DNA of 38,906 nucleotides from positions 1 to 38,906 of the IMG/VR virus record IMGVR_UViG_3300020595_000077; one strand, 5' to 3'. This DNA is from a virus. The first letter of the stretch is position 1. Every line of letters begins with the position of its first letter. The notes under the pieces are model-generated. The model saw only the letters and a list, made by a program, of their open reading frames with translations, was not told the origin of the DNA and ran no database searches. This document shows, in pieces, positions 38,753-38,906 of this stretch. The translations under genes were made by a program, and so were the position numbers.

Positions 38753-38887
38753 ATGGCAACCAAGAACGAAGATCTGGAACTTGAACCGTTCAGCATGGGA
38801 AGCTTCGCGGAGATCATTGGTTCTATGTTTATAGCTGGCAGCGTGCTACTGGTGTTTGTAGCCTATATTGATGGCCGTCTATTCTAG
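38753..38887 (+). CDS. Small single-span membrane protein, 44 residues
   Basis: From ATG 38753 the product is acidic at first (NEDLELEPFSMG) and ends in a hydrophobic segment (residues about 24-38, FIAGSVLLVFVAYID), so a C-terminal anchor. No ribosome site precedes the ATG. The AAGGAG at 38697-38702 lies eight bases before an in-frame CTG at 38711, which would add 14 mostly polar and basic residues. The gene is copied in part at 1-117, and its terminator is at 139-163 on the circle. Confidence 0.6.
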   Translation: MATKNEDLELEPFSMGSFAEIIGSMFIAGSVLLVFVAYIDGRLF

Positions 38888-38906
38888 CTTTAACCCAGTC
38901 ACTACC
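38771..38906. repeat. Terminal direct repeat, right copy
   Basis: This copy equals bases 1-136 except for three positions near its ends (38774, 38899, 38900). See the left copy. Confidence 0.9.

Noticed and set aside
35014-38906. CRISPR or anti-defence repeat array in the small-gene region
   Set aside because: The repeats seen are two-copy ribosome-site or junction segments, not regularly spaced arrays.

Overview
The window looks like one complete genome of a short-tailed (podovirus-like) double-stranded DNA phage, probably assembled from environmental DNA. The first 136 bases recur as the last 136 with three mismatches, so the molecule is best read as a circular or terminally redundant genome of about 38.77 kb. 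No bacterial chromosomal genes, rRNA or tRNA genes, integrase, DNA polymerase or phage RNA polymerase were found. The peptidase-M15-type endolysin and the three-helix holin suggest a Gram-negative host; the host genus cannot be told from this sequence.

Layout. (1) 1-163: end of a small early gene (copy of the right end) and its terminator. (2) 164-1156: almost 1 kb without a credible gene but with many short complementary segments; this is the best candidate here for something undescribed, possibly a large structured RNA, followed by the leader of the late operon. (3) 1157-25537, rightward late operon: a conserved small protein, a holin/membrane-protein cassette, an 835-residue fibre-like protein, both terminase subunits, portal, scaffold, a major capsid protein resembling that of phage SU10 (DUF5309 type), head-tail adaptor, collar/fibre and tail nozzle-like proteins, a GNAT-like protein, an M15 peptidase, and five probable internal or ejection proteins. 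It ends at a strong terminator at 25584-25628. (4) 25575-30038, leftward early operon: ERF single-strand annealing protein, SSB-like protein, NinG endonuclease, a 2-oxoglutarate/Fe(II) oxygenase-like protein, DUF3310, two zinc-ribbon proteins and small unknowns. (5) 30039-30179: divergent promoter/operator region. (6) 30180-35010, rightward replication operon: Cro-like repressor, stand-alone CHC2 primase zinc domain, O-like initiator with palindromes that may be the origin, RecA-fold helicase, DNA-binding small proteins and a metallophosphoesterase. (7) 35014-37807: leftward operon of very small, translationally coupled genes, headed by a Cys-rich protein. (8) 37808-37942: a second divergent promoter pair in which both promoters appear to share one palindromic -35 hexamer. 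(9) 37943-38887: four small rightward genes that run across the junction to the terminator at 139-163.

How it works together: the two divergent control regions probably drive early, host-takeover and replication genes with host sigma70 polymerase. The O-like protein, zinc domain and helicase would recruit the host replisome, and ERF, SSB-like and NinG proteins provide recombination. The late operon builds and packages the particle and lyses the cell. No lysogeny module beyond the Cro-like gene is visible. All family assignments were made by reading motifs; no database search was run.
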